Notes: generated by a model from the letters alone, not told the origin. A DNA stretch of 56,094 nucleotides from Allorhizobium undicola ORS 992 = ATCC 700741 (GCF_000621665.1 NZ_JHXQ01000024.1:1-56094); one strand, 5' to 3'. Positions 44,907 through 54,571 are shown, counted from the first letter of the stretch. Translations and numbers: made by a program.

Positions 44907-45295
44907 AACGATGGTTCATGGCGGCGGCGCTCCTCGTGGCGTTTGCCGCCTCGTCCGTGCAGGCCGACGACCTGACCAGCACACCTCCGGAAATTGCCTG
45001 CCGCAACGAGATGATCCTGCTTGAGGTGTGGCACGCGCAACGCGTTGTCGGATACGTCGAATATCCTTAGAAGGATGAGGGTATTTTGCATCTGAGTGTC
45101 CGCGGCTGGGATAAGACCGACATGGAGCAAAGACGCCGTATCGTTCTCGCGGCCTATTGTCCGATTGCTGTGCAGGCGGGCCGCGGGCGACTTTGGTGGG
45201 GAAACCGGGATGTCGGCTGCTGGTGGTCGATGGGCAAATTCAGCCTTTGGACATTCGGTGAGGCGTGCCTGACAAGCGGCGAAAGAAATTTCTAA
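44903..45295 (+). pseudogene. Small secreted-protein gene split by an in-frame amber codon
   Basis: A GTG at 44903 overlaps the trpE(G) stop (GTGA) and opens a frame with a signal peptide (AAALLVAFAASSVQA) and then TPPEIACRNEMILLEVWHAQ. It stops at TAG 45068-45070 after 55 residues. The same frame continues without a further stop to 45295, with tryptophan- and cysteine-bearing sequence of coding character (WDKTDMEQRRR, YCPIAVQAGRGRLWWGNRDV, GCWWSMGKFSLWTFGEACL). Together this is a 130-codon gene with one nonsense codon. It could be a recent pseudogene, amber readthrough, or a sequencing error. I do not recognise the family. Confidence 0.7.
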
Positions 45296-45372
45296 TATTG
45301 TTTCTGTAAGCTCTGGATGAGCCGTTTTTGCGGTTTGACAGGGCGGCTATTTTTCAGCATATGGGCCGCATG

Positions 45373-45415
45373 AACCGTCCGAACCCCCGCTGGGGGCCGG
45401 GCGGTTTTGCCGTTT
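45373..45415. terminator. GC-rich hairpin upstream of the CDF gene
   Basis: AACCGTCCG pairs with CGGGCGGTT, with an inner CCCCC/GGGGG stem; T-rich sequence (TTTTGCCGTTTTTA) follows. It probably ends transcription coming from trpE(G) and the small gene. Confidence 0.7.
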
Positions 45416-45461
45416 TTACGGCGGAAATTCTGCAAGTGGTTCGCAAGAGCAGGAGTGGCCG

Positions 45462-46367
45462 ATGTCCGATCAGGATCCTATTGTCAGGAAACTTGCCTTC
45501 TGGGGCATTCCGCTTTCAGTTGGTGTGCTGCTTCTCAAACTGCTGGCCTGGTGGGTGACGGGTTCGGTGGCGCTGTTGTCGGATGGGCTGGAATCGACCG
45601 TCAATGTCGTGGCGGCGCTGATTGCCTATTTCGTCATTCGCTATGCGCAAAAACCGGCGGATGAGGATCACCCTTACGGCCATCACAAGGCCGAATATAT
45701 TTCCGCCGTGCTGGAAGGCGTGCTGATCGTCATCGCCGCCTTGCTCATCATCAAGGAGGCGGTTCCGGCGCTTCAAAGCCCGCAGCCGCTGGAGGCGCCG
45801 GTGCTGGGCCTTGCCATCAATTTTGGCGCGGGCGTCGTCAATCTCGTCTGGGCGCAGCTTTTGATCCGGGAGGGCCGCAAGCATCGATCTCCGGCGCTGA
45901 CGGCGGATGGGCAGCATATCATGTCGGATGTCGTCACCTCCATCGGCGTTCTGGCGGGGCTGGTGCTGGTGGTGCTGACGGGTTACGCCATTCTCGATCC
46001 GCTGCTGGCTATTCTCGTGGCCTGCAACATCATTTATCAGGGCTGGAAGGTCATTTCCCATTCCGTTGCGGGCCTGATGGACAAGGCGGTGGAGCCGGAA
46101 GAGGAAGAGGCGATCAAGCAGGCGATTTCAGAAAACGCGATGGGCTCCATCGGCGTGCATTATCTGCGCACGCGCCGGGCCGGAGCCGCCACTTTCGTCG
46201 GTTTCGATCTTGTCGTGCCATCCGCCATGCCGGTGGGGCAGGCACATGAGATTTGCGACCGGCTGGAGGCTGCGATAAAGAAGGCGCAGCCCGGTGCGCG
46301 GGTAACAATCCATGTGGAACCCGAAAGCGAGAAAGCCCATGGCGTGGGCGTGAAGGTTGAAGGATAA
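45462..46367 (+). CDS. Cation diffusion facilitator family metal exporter
   Basis: The 301-residue protein has six membrane segments and the CDF metal site: [14 protein letters not shown] in helix 2 and [13 protein letters not shown] in helix 5, with a [11 protein letters not shown] motif between, then a cytoplasmic C-terminal domain with [19 protein letters not shown] and VTIHVEPE. It exports a divalent cation such as zinc, iron, manganese or cobalt by proton antiport. GGAG precedes the ATG. Next gene queF follows after five bases, so the two form an operon. Confidence 0.92.
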   Translation: MSDQDPIVRKLAFWGIPLSVGVLLLKLLAWWVTGSVALLSDGLESTVNVVAALIAYFVIRYAQKPADEDHPYGHHKAEYISAVLEGVLIVIAALLIIKEAVPALQSPQPLEAPVLGLAINFGAGVVNLVWAQLLIREGRKHRSPALTADGQHIMSDVVTSIGVLAGLVLVVLTGYAILDPLLAILVACNIIYQGWKVISHSVAGLMDKAVEPEEEEAIKQAISENAMGSIGVHYLRTRRAGAATFVGFDLVVPSAMPVGQAHEICDRLEAAIKKAQPGARVTIHVEPESEKAHGVGVKVEG

Positions 46368-46371
46368 GACA

Positions 46372-46836
46372 ATGAGCAAGACCGATGTTTCCGGCCTTTC
46401 CATGCTGGGAAGCCAGGTGGAAGCGCCAACCAGCCCGGAAACCGCCGTGCTGGAAAAAGTGCCCAACAGCAATGCCGGAACAGATTATGTCGTGCGCTTC
46501 ACCGCGCCGGAATTCACCTCCCTCTGCCCCATGACCGGCCAGCCGGATTTCGCCCATATCGTCATCGATTACATTCCCGGTGACTGGCTGGTGGAATCCA
46601 AGGCGCTGAAGCTGTTTCTCACCTCGTTCCGCAATCACGGCGCCTTCCACGAGGATTGTTCCGTCTATATCGCCAAGCGTCTGGTGGACCTGCTCGCCCC
46701 GAAATGGCTGCGCATCGGCGCCTACTGGTATCCGCGTGGCGGCATTCCCATCGATGTCTTCTGGCAGACCGGCGAAGCGCCAAAGGGCGTGTGGCTGCCG
46801 GATCAGGGCGTGCCGACCTATCGCGGGCGGGGCTGA
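46372..46836 (+). CDS. queF: NADPH-dependent 7-cyano-7-deazaguanine reductase
   Basis: The 154-residue protein is the short (unimodular, type I) QueF. The catalytic cysteine is in [13 protein letters not shown], and the NADPH-type motif [22 protein letters not shown] follows. It reduces preQ0 to preQ1 in queuosine synthesis. Start ATG at 46372; AAGGA is just upstream in the end of the CDF gene. Confidence 0.95.
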   Translation: MSKTDVSGLSMLGSQVEAPTSPETAVLEKVPNSNAGTDYVVRFTAPEFTSLCPMTGQPDFAHIVIDYIPGDWLVESKALKLFLTSFRNHGAFHEDCSVYIAKRLVDLLAPKWLRIGAYWYPRGGIPIDVFWQTGEAPKGVWLPDQGVPTYRGRG

Positions 46837-46886
46837 AAAGCGCGTTTTACACGCGCTTTCCCGGACATGACTCTGCGTGAGAGCCT

Positions 46887-47633
46887 TCACGCAAAGCTTG
46901 AATCATCCCCGCCAGTATCACTGTCGTCGAAGCTTGCGTCATCGGCATAGTCATTGTCGTCATTGCCGCCGTTTTCATTGATGTAATAGGTGTTGTTGTT
47001 GACGATGGTTTCCTCCATCGGCGCGTTGGCAAGGCCGCCCGCGCCCAGCATGTTGCCAAAGCCGGGATTGTGGGTGGTGAAGAGATCGCGCACGGCATCG
47101 GCCACCAGCACGCCACCGGCCACGCCGGCAGCCGTGGTCAGCGCGCCGCGCAGGAAGCCACCGCCAGCGGAGCTTGCGGCTTGCGGCTGTGCAAAGCCTG
47201 TCTGTTGCGGGGCCTGACTACCCCATGGACCACTCTGCTGCACCGGGGCATTGCGGGCGTAATCATCATAAAGACGGCCGTTACTTCCACCGCTCCATGG
47301 GCCGGATTGGCGGGCAGGAGCGGGGGCGTTGTTGCTGCCGCCGAAAATAGAGGTGAGGCCGCCGAGAAAGCTGCCGCCCTGCTGCTGTGAAGCGGGCGGC
47401 GCGTGGTCTTCCAGTTCCCGCACCCGCTCTTCCAGCTCTCTGATCCGGGCGGTGGCGGCTTCAAGGCCCTTTTCCTGAATGATGACGGCTTGCGCCATCA
47501 CATAGGGCGCGTGCGGCTGGCGCTGCATTTCTGTGGCAATCAGCTCTTCGGCCTCGCGGTCTCGCGGGCCGTTGGCGGCCTGACGCAGGCGGTCGAAAAG
47601 CTGGGTCAGCAATTGGCGTTCTTCGGGCGACAT
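46887..47633 (-). CDS. DUF2076 family protein
   Basis: The 248-residue protein has an N-terminal helical domain (MSPEERQLLTQLFDRLRQA), a coiled-coil-like segment (ATARIRELEERVRELEDH), a low-complexity Q/G/S/P middle, a glycine/alanine-rich hydrophobic stretch around 160-185, and an acidic D-rich tail. That is the DUF2076 layout. Function is unknown; probably membrane- or aggregate-associated by composition. CAGGAGAGG precedes the ATG. Confidence 0.85.
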   Translation of the reverse strand: MSPEERQLLTQLFDRLRQAANGPRDREAEELIATEMQRQPHAPYVMAQAVIIQEKGLEAATARIRELEERVRELEDHAPPASQQQGGSFLGGLTSIFGGSNNAPAPARQSGPWSGGSNGRLYDDYARNAPVQQSGPWGSQAPQQTGFAQPQAASSAGGGFLRGALTTAAGVAGGVLVADAVRDLFTTHNPGFGNMLGAGGLANAPMEETIVNNNTYYINENGGNDDNDYADDASFDDSDTGGDDSSFA

Positions 47634-47718
47634 GGGCCTCTCCTGTCGAAAAGATAAAAACGAATTAGGGAGGCAATCATGGCGTTTCGAGGTCAGCCAA
47701 ATTACAAATGCGTAAGAA

Positions 47719-47744
47719 GAAGGGCGGGATTGCGCCCGCCCTTC
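47719..47744. terminator. Hairpin downstream of hupE
   Basis: GAAGGGCGGG pairs with CCCGCCCTTC over a six-base loop, 23 bases after the hupE stop on the minus strand. T run is poor on either side. Confidence 0.55.
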
Positions 47745-47766
47745 AACAAAGACACGGTGGATGCGT

Positions 47767-48339
47767 TCAGCCGAACATCAGCGCCGCGCCGCCAACGGCG
47801 GTGGCAAGGCCCAGTGCGCGCGTGACCGACGGGCCAAAGCGGTTGAGCGAAAGGCCAAGGCCAATGCCTGCGGCATGAAGCAGGGCGGTGGCGATCAGGA
47901 AGCCCAGGCCGAATTCCATGGCGCCTGCACCGGCCAGTTCGCTGCCATGCGCGTGGCCGTGGAAGAGGGCAAACAGGCCGACCACGGCGGCGGAACCAGC
48001 CACCGGCAGGCGCACGGCCGAGGCCACCAGCAGGCCAAGGCCCATGACGGAGGCCAGAATGGCGGGCTCCACGAAGGGCAGCTCCACACCCGAAAGCGCC
48101 AGCACAAAGCCAAGCGCCATGGTGGCGACAAAGGCGGCGGGCACGGCAAACAGCGCCTTGCCACCCTGCTGCGAGGCCCAGAGACCAACCGCCAGCATGG
48201 CAAGAATATGGTCAGGCCCGGTCAGCGGATGGGAGATACCCGCCATGATGGAGCCATGGGCCAGCGGATCGAGATGGGCAAAGGCGGGGGCGGCGGCGCC
48301 CGCAAAGGCAAGGGCGGCCAGCGAAAATCTTTTGAACAT
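47767..48339 (-). CDS. HupE/UreJ-family membrane protein
   Basis: The 190-residue protein has a signal-like first segment (LAALAFAGAAAPAFA), then HLDPLAHGS and HPLTGPDHILAMLAVG, the metal-binding-type HxxxD motif of HupE/UreJ proteins, followed by five to six helices and LFHGHAHGSE. Such proteins are thought to take up nickel or cobalt for hydrogenase, urease or cobalamin enzymes. No metalloenzyme operon is adjacent. ATG at 48339; the TTG at 48342 is also in frame. Confidence 0.85.
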   Translation of the reverse strand: MFKRFSLAALAFAGAAAPAFAHLDPLAHGSIMAGISHPLTGPDHILAMLAVGLWASQQGGKALFAVPAAFVATMALGFVLALSGVELPFVEPAILASVMGLGLLVASAVRLPVAGSAAVVGLFALFHGHAHGSELAGAGAMEFGLGFLIATALLHAAGIGLGLSLNRFGPSVTRALGLATAVGGAALMFG

Positions 48340-48522
48340 CAATGTTAGTCCCTCTGTTTGGTCAACTGTGGCGTCCGGGTTCGGTCCCGCCGCCCTTCGT
48401 TTATGTCATTGGCGAGATTAGCGTAAGAGGTTTTTTCCTGTCCACGGGAATTTGCGGCGGATCAAGTCTTGTCCAGCCCCGGTGCCATGCCCCATATCAG
48501 GAGCTTCGCGAAGGAGACGATC

Positions 48523-49980
48523 ATGGCTTTCGACAATCACTATGCCCGCCTGCCGGAGCGTTTTTACGTCTCGCTTCTGCCGACGCCGGTCAAGGCGCCC
48601 CGGCTCATTCGCTATAACGAGGCGCTGGCCGATGAGCTTGACCTGAATTTCGATGCGCAGGATAGAGACCGCCTTGCTGCGATTTTTTCCGGCAATCAGC
48701 TGCCGGAAGGGGCCGAGCCGCTGGCCATGGCCTATGCCGGGCACCAGTTCGGTAATTTCGTGCCGCAGCTTGGCGATGGGCGCGCGCTGCTTCTGGGCGA
48801 GGTGGTGGACCGGAACGGCAAGCGCCGCGACATCCAGCTCAAGGGTGCAGGGCCCACGCCCTTTTCCCGCAACGGCGATGGCCGGGCGGCGCTGGGGCCT
48901 GTGCTGCGTGAATATATCGTGTCGGAGGCCATGGCAGCACTTGGCATTCCGGCAACGCGGGCGCTGGCGGCGGTGGCGAGCGGCGAGCCGGTGATCCGCG
49001 AAACCGTGCTGCCGGGGGCGGTGTTTACCCGCGTTGCGGCCAGCCATATCCGAGTTGGCACCTTCCAGTTTTTTGCAGCGCGCGGCGATGAGGATGGCGT
49101 GCGGCAATTGGCCGATCACGTCATTGCGCGTCATTATCCGCAGCTGGAGCAAACGGAAAACCGCATCCTCGCGCTGTTCAATGCCATTGCGGAAAGGCAG
49201 GCCTTTCTGGTGGCGCGCTGGCTTTCGGTGGGCTTCATCCACGGGGTGATGAATACCGACAACATGACGGTTTCCGGCGAAACCATCGATTTCGGCCCCT
49301 GCGCCTTTCTCGACGAATATGATCCGCGCAAGGTGTTTTCCTCCATCGACCGGCAGGGGCGCTATGCCTATGCCAACCAGCCCGCCATTGCCCAATGGAA
49401 CCTGGCGCGGCTGGCGGAATGCCTGTTGCCGTTGTTCGAAGGCGGCGAGGAACAGGCCGTGGAAGATGCCAATGCCGCCCTCAAGACCTTTGGCGAAACT
49501 TTCCAGCGGCATTGGCTGGCAAATTTCCGCGCCAAGCTGGGCGTGGAAGGCGAGGGGGAGGACGATCTTGCGCTGGTCAATGATTTCCTGTCGCTGATGC
49601 AGCAAGGCGGGGCCGACTTCACGCTGACCTTCCGGGCGCTCTCCAAGCTTGCAGGCGGCGCGGATGTGCAGGGGCTGGTGGGTCTTTTCTCTCATCCGGC
49701 CGGGCTTTCGGACTGGATCACCCGCTGGCGCGGCAGGCTGGGCAGGGATCATGAGCCGGCAGAGAAGCAAAAGGCGATGGAAGCGGTCAATCCGGCCATC
49801 ATTGCCCGCAATCACCGCATCGAAGAGGCGATTGCCGCGGCAATCTACGATGATTTTTCGCTCTTCCACCGGCTGGTCGATGCGCTTGCCAATCCTTATG
49901 AGGAAAATGCCGATCATGCCGATCTGGCCTTGCCGCCAAGGCCTGAGGAGCGGGTGATGCGGACATTTTGCGGGACGTAA
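48523..49980 (+). CDS. selO: Protein adenylyltransferase SelO (YdiU/UPF0061)
   Basis: The 485-residue pseudokinase-fold protein has YAGHQFGNFVPQLGDGRA, QLKGAGPTPFSRNGDGRAALG and GFIHGVMNTDNMTVSGETIDFGPCAF, the family signatures; the last carries the magnesium-binding residues. SelO transfers AMP from ATP to Ser, Thr or Tyr of other proteins and is linked to oxidative stress in E. coli. A cysteine lies three residues from the C-terminus (TFCGT). ATG at 48523 has GAAGGAGA; the frame upstream to 48469 is likely untranslated. Confidence 0.94.
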   Translation: MAFDNHYARLPERFYVSLLPTPVKAPRLIRYNEALADELDLNFDAQDRDRLAAIFSGNQLPEGAEPLAMAYAGHQFGNFVPQLGDGRALLLGEVVDRNGKRRDIQLKGAGPTPFSRNGDGRAALGPVLREYIVSEAMAALGIPATRALAAVASGEPVIRETVLPGAVFTRVAASHIRVGTFQFFAARGDEDGVRQLADHVIARHYPQLEQTENRILALFNAIAERQAFLVARWLSVGFIHGVMNTDNMTVSGETIDFGPCAFLDEYDPRKVFSSIDRQGRYAYANQPAIAQWNLARLAECLLPLFEGGEEQAVEDANAALKTFGETFQRHWLANFRAKLGVEGEGEDDLALVNDFLSLMQQGGADFTLTFRALSKLAGGADVQGLVGLFSHPAGLSDWITRWRGRLGRDHEPAEKQKAMEAVNPAIIARNHRIEEAIAAAIYDDFSLFHRLVDALANPYEENADHADLALPPRPEERVMRTFCGT

Positions 49981-50055
49981 GGAGGGTTGCCAGCTTTCGC
50001 TAGAGCGGTTCATTGTTTCACGGAACCATTGAGCCGTTCTATCTATTTGTTTTTA

Positions 50056-50104
50056 CGCATTTTCAGACGGAAAACCGGCTTCCACTTTTCCTGAAAATGC
50101 TCTA
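50056..50104. repeat. RIME-like palindromic element
   Basis: GCATTTTCAGACGGAAAACCGG followed by CACTTTTCCTGAAAATGC; the same family, in inverted orientation, as 41126-41170 and 53157-53207. Confidence 0.75.
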
Positions 50105-50129
50105 AAGCACGTTGCGGCTTATCAGCCTC

Positions 50130-50376
50130 CACAGTACACGACGCTTAGGCATGTGGCGTGGCCTACCCCCCTCTGCCTTGCCAGGCATCTCCCCCTCAAG
50201 GGGGGAGATTGCAATACGGACAAAGCGCCATTCTTCAATGAATAGGTGTGGTTACGGCCTTTTTCAGGAATTTAGGCAAGGCCTTCATCTTGCCGATCTC
50301 CCCCCTTGAGGGGGAGATGTCCGGCAGGACAGAGGGGGGTAAACCACACGCAAAACCGTAGCGTCGTGTACAGTGA
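50130..50376. repeat. REPIN-like composite with common tails on both sides
   Basis: Two palindromic units (50163-50208 and 50296-50341) face each other across about 87 bases, as at 8294-8480. Outside each unit is the same tail in inverted orientation: GTACACGACGC at 50135-50145 and GCGTCGTGTAC at 50363-50373. The left arm is more diverged (GCCTTGCCAGGC where others read TCCTGCCGGAC). The remainder of the gap, 50377-50593, has no gene I can support. Confidence 0.85.
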
Positions 50377-50593
50377 TCAGCCTCATGCAACGCGCTTTAA
50401 CTTCTTGTTTTAACGCATGTCGTTATCGCAAAACCGCTACGCGCTTTTGCGGGAGATGCTCTAGCCATGCGAACGCTTCTGCGGATTGGTCGTGCAGTCT
50501 TTGACAAATGTCGCATCCAGGCTGTTCCCGGCGCGCCGCTCGTCTTAAACTCCGATCAGGTTTTCGTTCCATCGAGCAGGATTTTCAAAGGCC

Positions 50594-53155
50594 ATGGCAG
50601 AGTTTCCGGCAAAGGCAAAGGTCGTCATCATCGGTCTGGGGGGCATTGTCGGTGCCTCCATTGCCCATCATCTGATCGAGCGCGGCTGGGACGACATTGT
50701 CGGCATCGACAAGTCGGGCATTCCCACCGACATCGGCTCCACGGCGCACGCTTCGGATTTCTGTTACACCACCAGCCATGATTACCTCTCGGTCTGGACC
50801 ACGCAATATTCCATCGATTTCTTCGAGAAAATGGGTCATTACGCCCGCATCGGCGGGCTGGAAGTGGCCCGCACGGGTGATGAGACCTGGATGGAGGAAA
50901 TCCGCCGCAAGGTGACATCGGCGCGTGCCTTCGGCACCCGCGCCCATCTGGTGACGCCGGAAGAAATCAAGGCGAAGTTCCCGCTGATCGATGAGGATCA
51001 GGTCATGGGCGGCATGTTCGATCCCGATGCCGGTCTCGTCATTCCCCGCTCGCAGACGGTTGCGGGCAAGCTGGTGGATGCAGGCGAGAAGTCAGGCAAG
51101 CTCAAGGTTTTCGCCAATACGCCCGCGAAATCGCTGATCGTCGAGGGCGGTCGCATCAAGGGGGTCGTCACTCATCGCGGCACCATCGAGGCCGATCATG
51201 TCATCGTCTGTGCCGGTCTCTGGGGCCGTCTGATCGCTGAAATGGTGGGCGAAGACCTGCCGGTCATGCCGGTCGATCATCCGCTGACCTTTTTCGGCCC
51301 CTATAACGAGTTTGCCGGTACGGGCAAGGAAATCGGCTATCCGCTGCTGCGCGATCAGGGCAATTCCGCCTATATGCGCGATACCGGCGACCCGAAGACC
51401 ACCGAGGGCGGCCAGATCGAGTGGGGCTATTACGAAACCGACAATCCGCGCCTCTGTCATCCGCGGGAACTGCTGGAAAAGCACGAGGCGCGGCTTTCGC
51501 CCTCGCAGCGCGATCTCGATATGGAGCAGATCATCGGCCCGCTGGAAAAGGCCATCGAACTCACGCCGATCCTTGGCGAACTGGGCTATAACGAGGGCCA
51601 CAGTTTCAATGGCCTGTTGCAGGTCTCTGCTGCCGGTGGTCCTTCCGTCGGCGAAAGCCAGAAGGTGCGCGGGCTTTGGTATTGCGTGGCCATCTGGGTG
51701 AAGGATGGCCCCGGCTATGGCAAGCTGATTGCCGACTGGCTGACAGATGGCCGCACAGAAATCGACCATGCCTCCATCGATTACGCCCGTTTTTACCCGC
51801 ATCAGTTGACGGAAAACTTCATCGAAGGCCGTTGCTACGAGGCGGCGCAGAAGATTTATTTTCCGGCGGTTCATCCGCGCGAGCCCTATGCTTCCGGCCG
51901 CAATGCCAAGCGCTCGCCCTTCTATGAGCGGGAAGTGGAACTGGGCGGTTATTTCATGGAGCTTGGCGGCTGGGAGCGTGCGCATGGCTACAAGGCCAAT
52001 GAGCATTTGCTGGAAAAATACGCCGACCGCGTGCCGCTGCGCGAGAATGAATGGGACAGCCGCCATTTCTGGCGCGTGTCGAATGCCGAGCATCTGGCGC
52101 TGTCGGAAGATTGCGGCATCATCAATCTCAGCCATTTCTACATCTTCGACGTCGAAGGCCCGGACCATGTGGAACTGATGGAATGGCTCTGTGCCGCCAG
52201 GATCGGCGGTGACGCCAATATCGGCAAGGGCATCTACACCCATTTCCTCGATGACGAGGGCATGGTGCGCGCCGACCTTACCGTGATCCGCATGGCCGAC
52301 CGCTGCCGCATCATCGACGGCGCCGATGCCGGTCCGCGCGATTTCCATTACGTGAAGCGCATGGCCGAGGATAAGGGGTTTGACGTCACCGTCACCGATG
52401 TTTCGGAAAAATACGTGACCATCGGCATCTGGGGCCCGAATGCCCGCGAGAAGCTGAAGACCATCGTTGCCGATCCGGCCGGTCTCGATGCGGAAAACTT
52501 TGCCTTTGCCGCCATCAAGCCGATCGAAATCGCAGGCAAGCCGGTAACGGCTTTCCGCATTTCCTATGTGGGCGAGCAGGGCTGGGAACTGCATATGAAA
52601 TATGAGGATGGTCTGGCCGTCTGGGATGCGCTGCGCTCCACCGGCGCGATTGCCGTGGGCGTGGAAACCTATGCCAATTCGCGGCGCATGGAAAAATCGC
52701 TGCGCTTGCAGAATGCCGATCTGCTCACCCAGTATAACCTGCTGGAAGCCGATCTTGCCCGACCAAAGGTCAAGGACGCCGATTTCCGCGGCAAGGCCAA
52801 GCATCTGGAATACAGGGCGCGCGAAAAGCAGCCCGCCATGCTCTGCACGCTGGTGATGAGCGAAAACACCGATTCCAATGGGGTGAAGCGTTATCCGGTC
52901 GGCTCCATGCCGGTGGTCGATCCGGCAACCGGCGAAGTGCTGGTGGATAGTCTTGGCCGCCGCTCCTATACCACGTCGGTTGCTTACGGTCCCACCATCG
53001 GCAAGAACATCGCGCTGGCCTATCTGCCGCAGGACTATTGCGAAGTGGGCCGCAAGCTCAGCGTGGAATATTTCACCGAGACCTATCCGGTGGAAGTCGT
53101 GGCCGTCGGCTATAAGCCGCTCTACGATCCCGAGAACCTGAAGCCCAGAAGTTGA
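50594..53155 (+). CDS. Dimethylglycine/sarcosine dehydrogenase-like flavoprotein with GcvT domain
   Basis: The 853-residue protein joins an N-terminal DAO-type FAD domain (VVIIGLGGIVGASIAHHL, residues 10-27, and GSTAHAS near 48, whose histidine corresponds to the covalent-FAD histidine of the family) to a C-terminal GcvT-like folate-binding domain from about residue 450 (GIINLSHFYIFDVEGPDHVELM, GIWGPNAREKL, ISYVGEQGWELH). It likely demethylates a methylated glycine, passing the methyl carbon to tetrahydrofolate. Choline importer genes 15 kb away make dimethylglycine or sarcosine from betaine a reasonable substrate. Sequence around YTTSHDYLSVW differs from well-known members. Confidence 0.88.
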   Translation: MAEFPAKAKVVIIGLGGIVGASIAHHLIERGWDDIVGIDKSGIPTDIGSTAHASDFCYTTSHDYLSVWTTQYSIDFFEKMGHYARIGGLEVARTGDETWMEEIRRKVTSARAFGTRAHLVTPEEIKAKFPLIDEDQVMGGMFDPDAGLVIPRSQTVAGKLVDAGEKSGKLKVFANTPAKSLIVEGGRIKGVVTHRGTIEADHVIVCAGLWGRLIAEMVGEDLPVMPVDHPLTFFGPYNEFAGTGKEIGYPLLRDQGNSAYMRDTGDPKTTEGGQIEWGYYETDNPRLCHPRELLEKHEARLSPSQRDLDMEQIIGPLEKAIELTPILGELGYNEGHSFNGLLQVSAAGGPSVGESQKVRGLWYCVAIWVKDGPGYGKLIADWLTDGRTEIDHASIDYARFYPHQLTENFIEGRCYEAAQKIYFPAVHPREPYASGRNAKRSPFYEREVELGGYFMELGGWERAHGYKANEHLLEKYADRVPLRENEWDSRHFWRVSNAEHLALSEDCGIINLSHFYIFDVEGPDHVELMEWLCAARIGGDANIGKGIYTHFLDDEGMVRADLTVIRMADRCRIIDGADAGPRDFHYVKRMAEDKGFDVTVTDVSEKYVTIGIWGPNAREKLKTIVADPAGLDAENFAFAAIKPIEIAGKPVTAFRISYVGEQGWELHMKYEDGLAVWDALRSTGAIAVGVETYANSRRMEKSLRLQNADLLTQYNLLEADLARPKVKDADFRGKAKHLEYRAREKQPAMLCTLVMSENTDSNGVKRYPVGSMPVVDPATGEVLVDSLGRRSYTTSVAYGPTIGKNIALAYLPQDYCEVGRKLSVEYFTETYPVEVVAVGYKPLYDPENLKPRS

Positions 53156-53156
53156 A

Positions 53157-53207
53157 GCACTTCTCAGGAAAAGTGGACGCCGGTTTTCTGTCCGAAAATG
53201 CGTAAAA
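53157..53207. repeat. RIME-like palindromic element
   Basis: CTTCTCAGGAAAAGTGGA, then GCCGGTTTTCTGTCCG and AAAATGCG. It fills most of the gap between the dehydrogenase and the convergent HD-GYP gene. Confidence 0.75.
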
Positions 53208-53236
53208 ACAAAAGGTAAATACCTGCAACAAAGTCT

Positions 53237-54571
53237 TTACTGGCTTTGTTGCAGGCCGCGTTCGAGGGCGGAAATACAGGCCGGGTCAAGTGCCAGCCCC
53301 GCATCGCGCCACAGGATCGTCATGGCATCATCGGTTGACATGGCGGCGCGATAGGGGCGGTCGGCGGTGAGGGCGTCGAACACGTCCGCCGTCGAAACGA
53401 TGCGGGTATCGAGATTGATTTCCGCACCTTTCAGCCCGCGCGGATAGCCCTTGCCGTCCAGCCTCTCATGGTGCGAGCCGCCAATGATGGCCATTTCGGC
53501 AAAGGCGGCGACATGGGAGAGGATTTTCTCGGAAAATTCCGCGTGGCGCCGCATGGTGCCCCATTCCTCCGGGCTGAGGGGGCCGTTCTTGTCCAGCACG
53601 CTGTTGCTCACCCCAAGTTTGCCTATGTCATGCAGCAGGGCGGCGCGGCGCAGCTTGCGGCGGCGCATGTCGGTAAAACCCATCTGGTCGCCGATCATGT
53701 CGGCGAAATCGGCAACCCGCTGGCTGTGCCCCGATGTGAAGGGGCTTTTGGCGTCGATCACGCGGGCAAAGCCTGCGGCAATGTCGTCCAGATAATCCTC
53801 ATCGGCCATGATGGCCTGCTCTCCCGGCTCCTGGCTCAGCACGATCGCTTCAAGATCGTCGGAGGCGAGTTGTTGCCAGAAGGCCCGCCTGCCTGCAACG
53901 TCGCAAAAGGCTTCCACCACCCGCGGATCGAACCAGGTTTTGCTGCGCTTGACCACTTCACGCAAGGCGGCCTCCGGGCCTGCATCGCGAAAAAACACCT
54001 CGACAACCTGCGCCAGAAGCGCGATGCGGGCGAAGATGTGGATGTCTTCGCCCTTCTTGCCCAGTGGATGGCCACCACCATCGAAATGCTCGTCCAGATC
54101 GTGAATACCGGCGCCGACGGCGGGCGAAAACCGCATTTGCCGGGCAATGGCGGCGCCGTTTTCGCAGCGCGTGCGAATGATTTCCACCGTTGCCTCGCCG
54201 CTCTGGCGCATGGCGTTCACAAGCCGTTTCATCCGGCGGATCGGCCCGGCATTGGCGGCGGTGTTTTTTGCCAGAAAGCGCATGACCTGTGAAAGCGAGC
54301 CATCCACCAGCTTGAAATTCCGCTTGAAGCTGATGTCGTCGGCGTCAAAAAGGCTGGCAATGCGAGCCGCATTGCTGCTGCACCCAAGATCCTTGAGCAT
54401 GAGCGTGTAATAGAGATCACGCAATTCCTCGCCCGACATGCCAAGCTTTGCGCCGATTGCCGTGCCGATATAGCAGCAGGCAATGCAATGGCCAGCGGGC
54501 TGTCCCTCGGTGAGATCGAGAGCCCGGCTCAATGCCTCGATGATTTCGGCGAGTCGGACCCGCGTTGGCAT
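53237..54571 (-). CDS. HD-GYP domain protein, putative cyclic-di-GMP phosphodiesterase
   Basis: The 444-residue protein ends in a complete HD-GYP domain: SGHSQRVADFADMIG, AALLHDIGKLGVSNSVLDKNGPL, HAEFSEKIL, GGSHHERLDGKGYPRGL and RIVSTADVFDALTADRPYR. All HD and GYP metal and substrate residues are visible. The N-terminal 250 residues also have HD-like helices (GHCIACCYIGTAIG, LKDLGCSS, HDLDEHFDGGGHP) but lack intact metal motifs, so they may be a degenerate copy acting as regulator. It would hydrolyse cyclic-di-GMP in the cytosol. Confidence 0.9.
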   Translation of the reverse strand: MPTRVRLAEIIEALSRALDLTEGQPAGHCIACCYIGTAIGAKLGMSGEELRDLYYTLMLKDLGCSSNAARIASLFDADDISFKRNFKLVDGSLSQVMRFLAKNTAANAGPIRRMKRLVNAMRQSGEATVEIIRTRCENGAAIARQMRFSPAVGAGIHDLDEHFDGGGHPLGKKGEDIHIFARIALLAQVVEVFFRDAGPEAALREVVKRSKTWFDPRVVEAFCDVAGRRAFWQQLASDDLEAIVLSQEPGEQAIMADEDYLDDIAAGFARVIDAKSPFTSGHSQRVADFADMIGDQMGFTDMRRRKLRRAALLHDIGKLGVSNSVLDKNGPLSPEEWGTMRRHAEFSEKILSHVAAFAEMAIIGGSHHERLDGKGYPRGLKGAEINLDTRIVSTADVFDALTADRPYRAAMSTDDAMTILWRDAGLALDPACISALERGLQQSQ

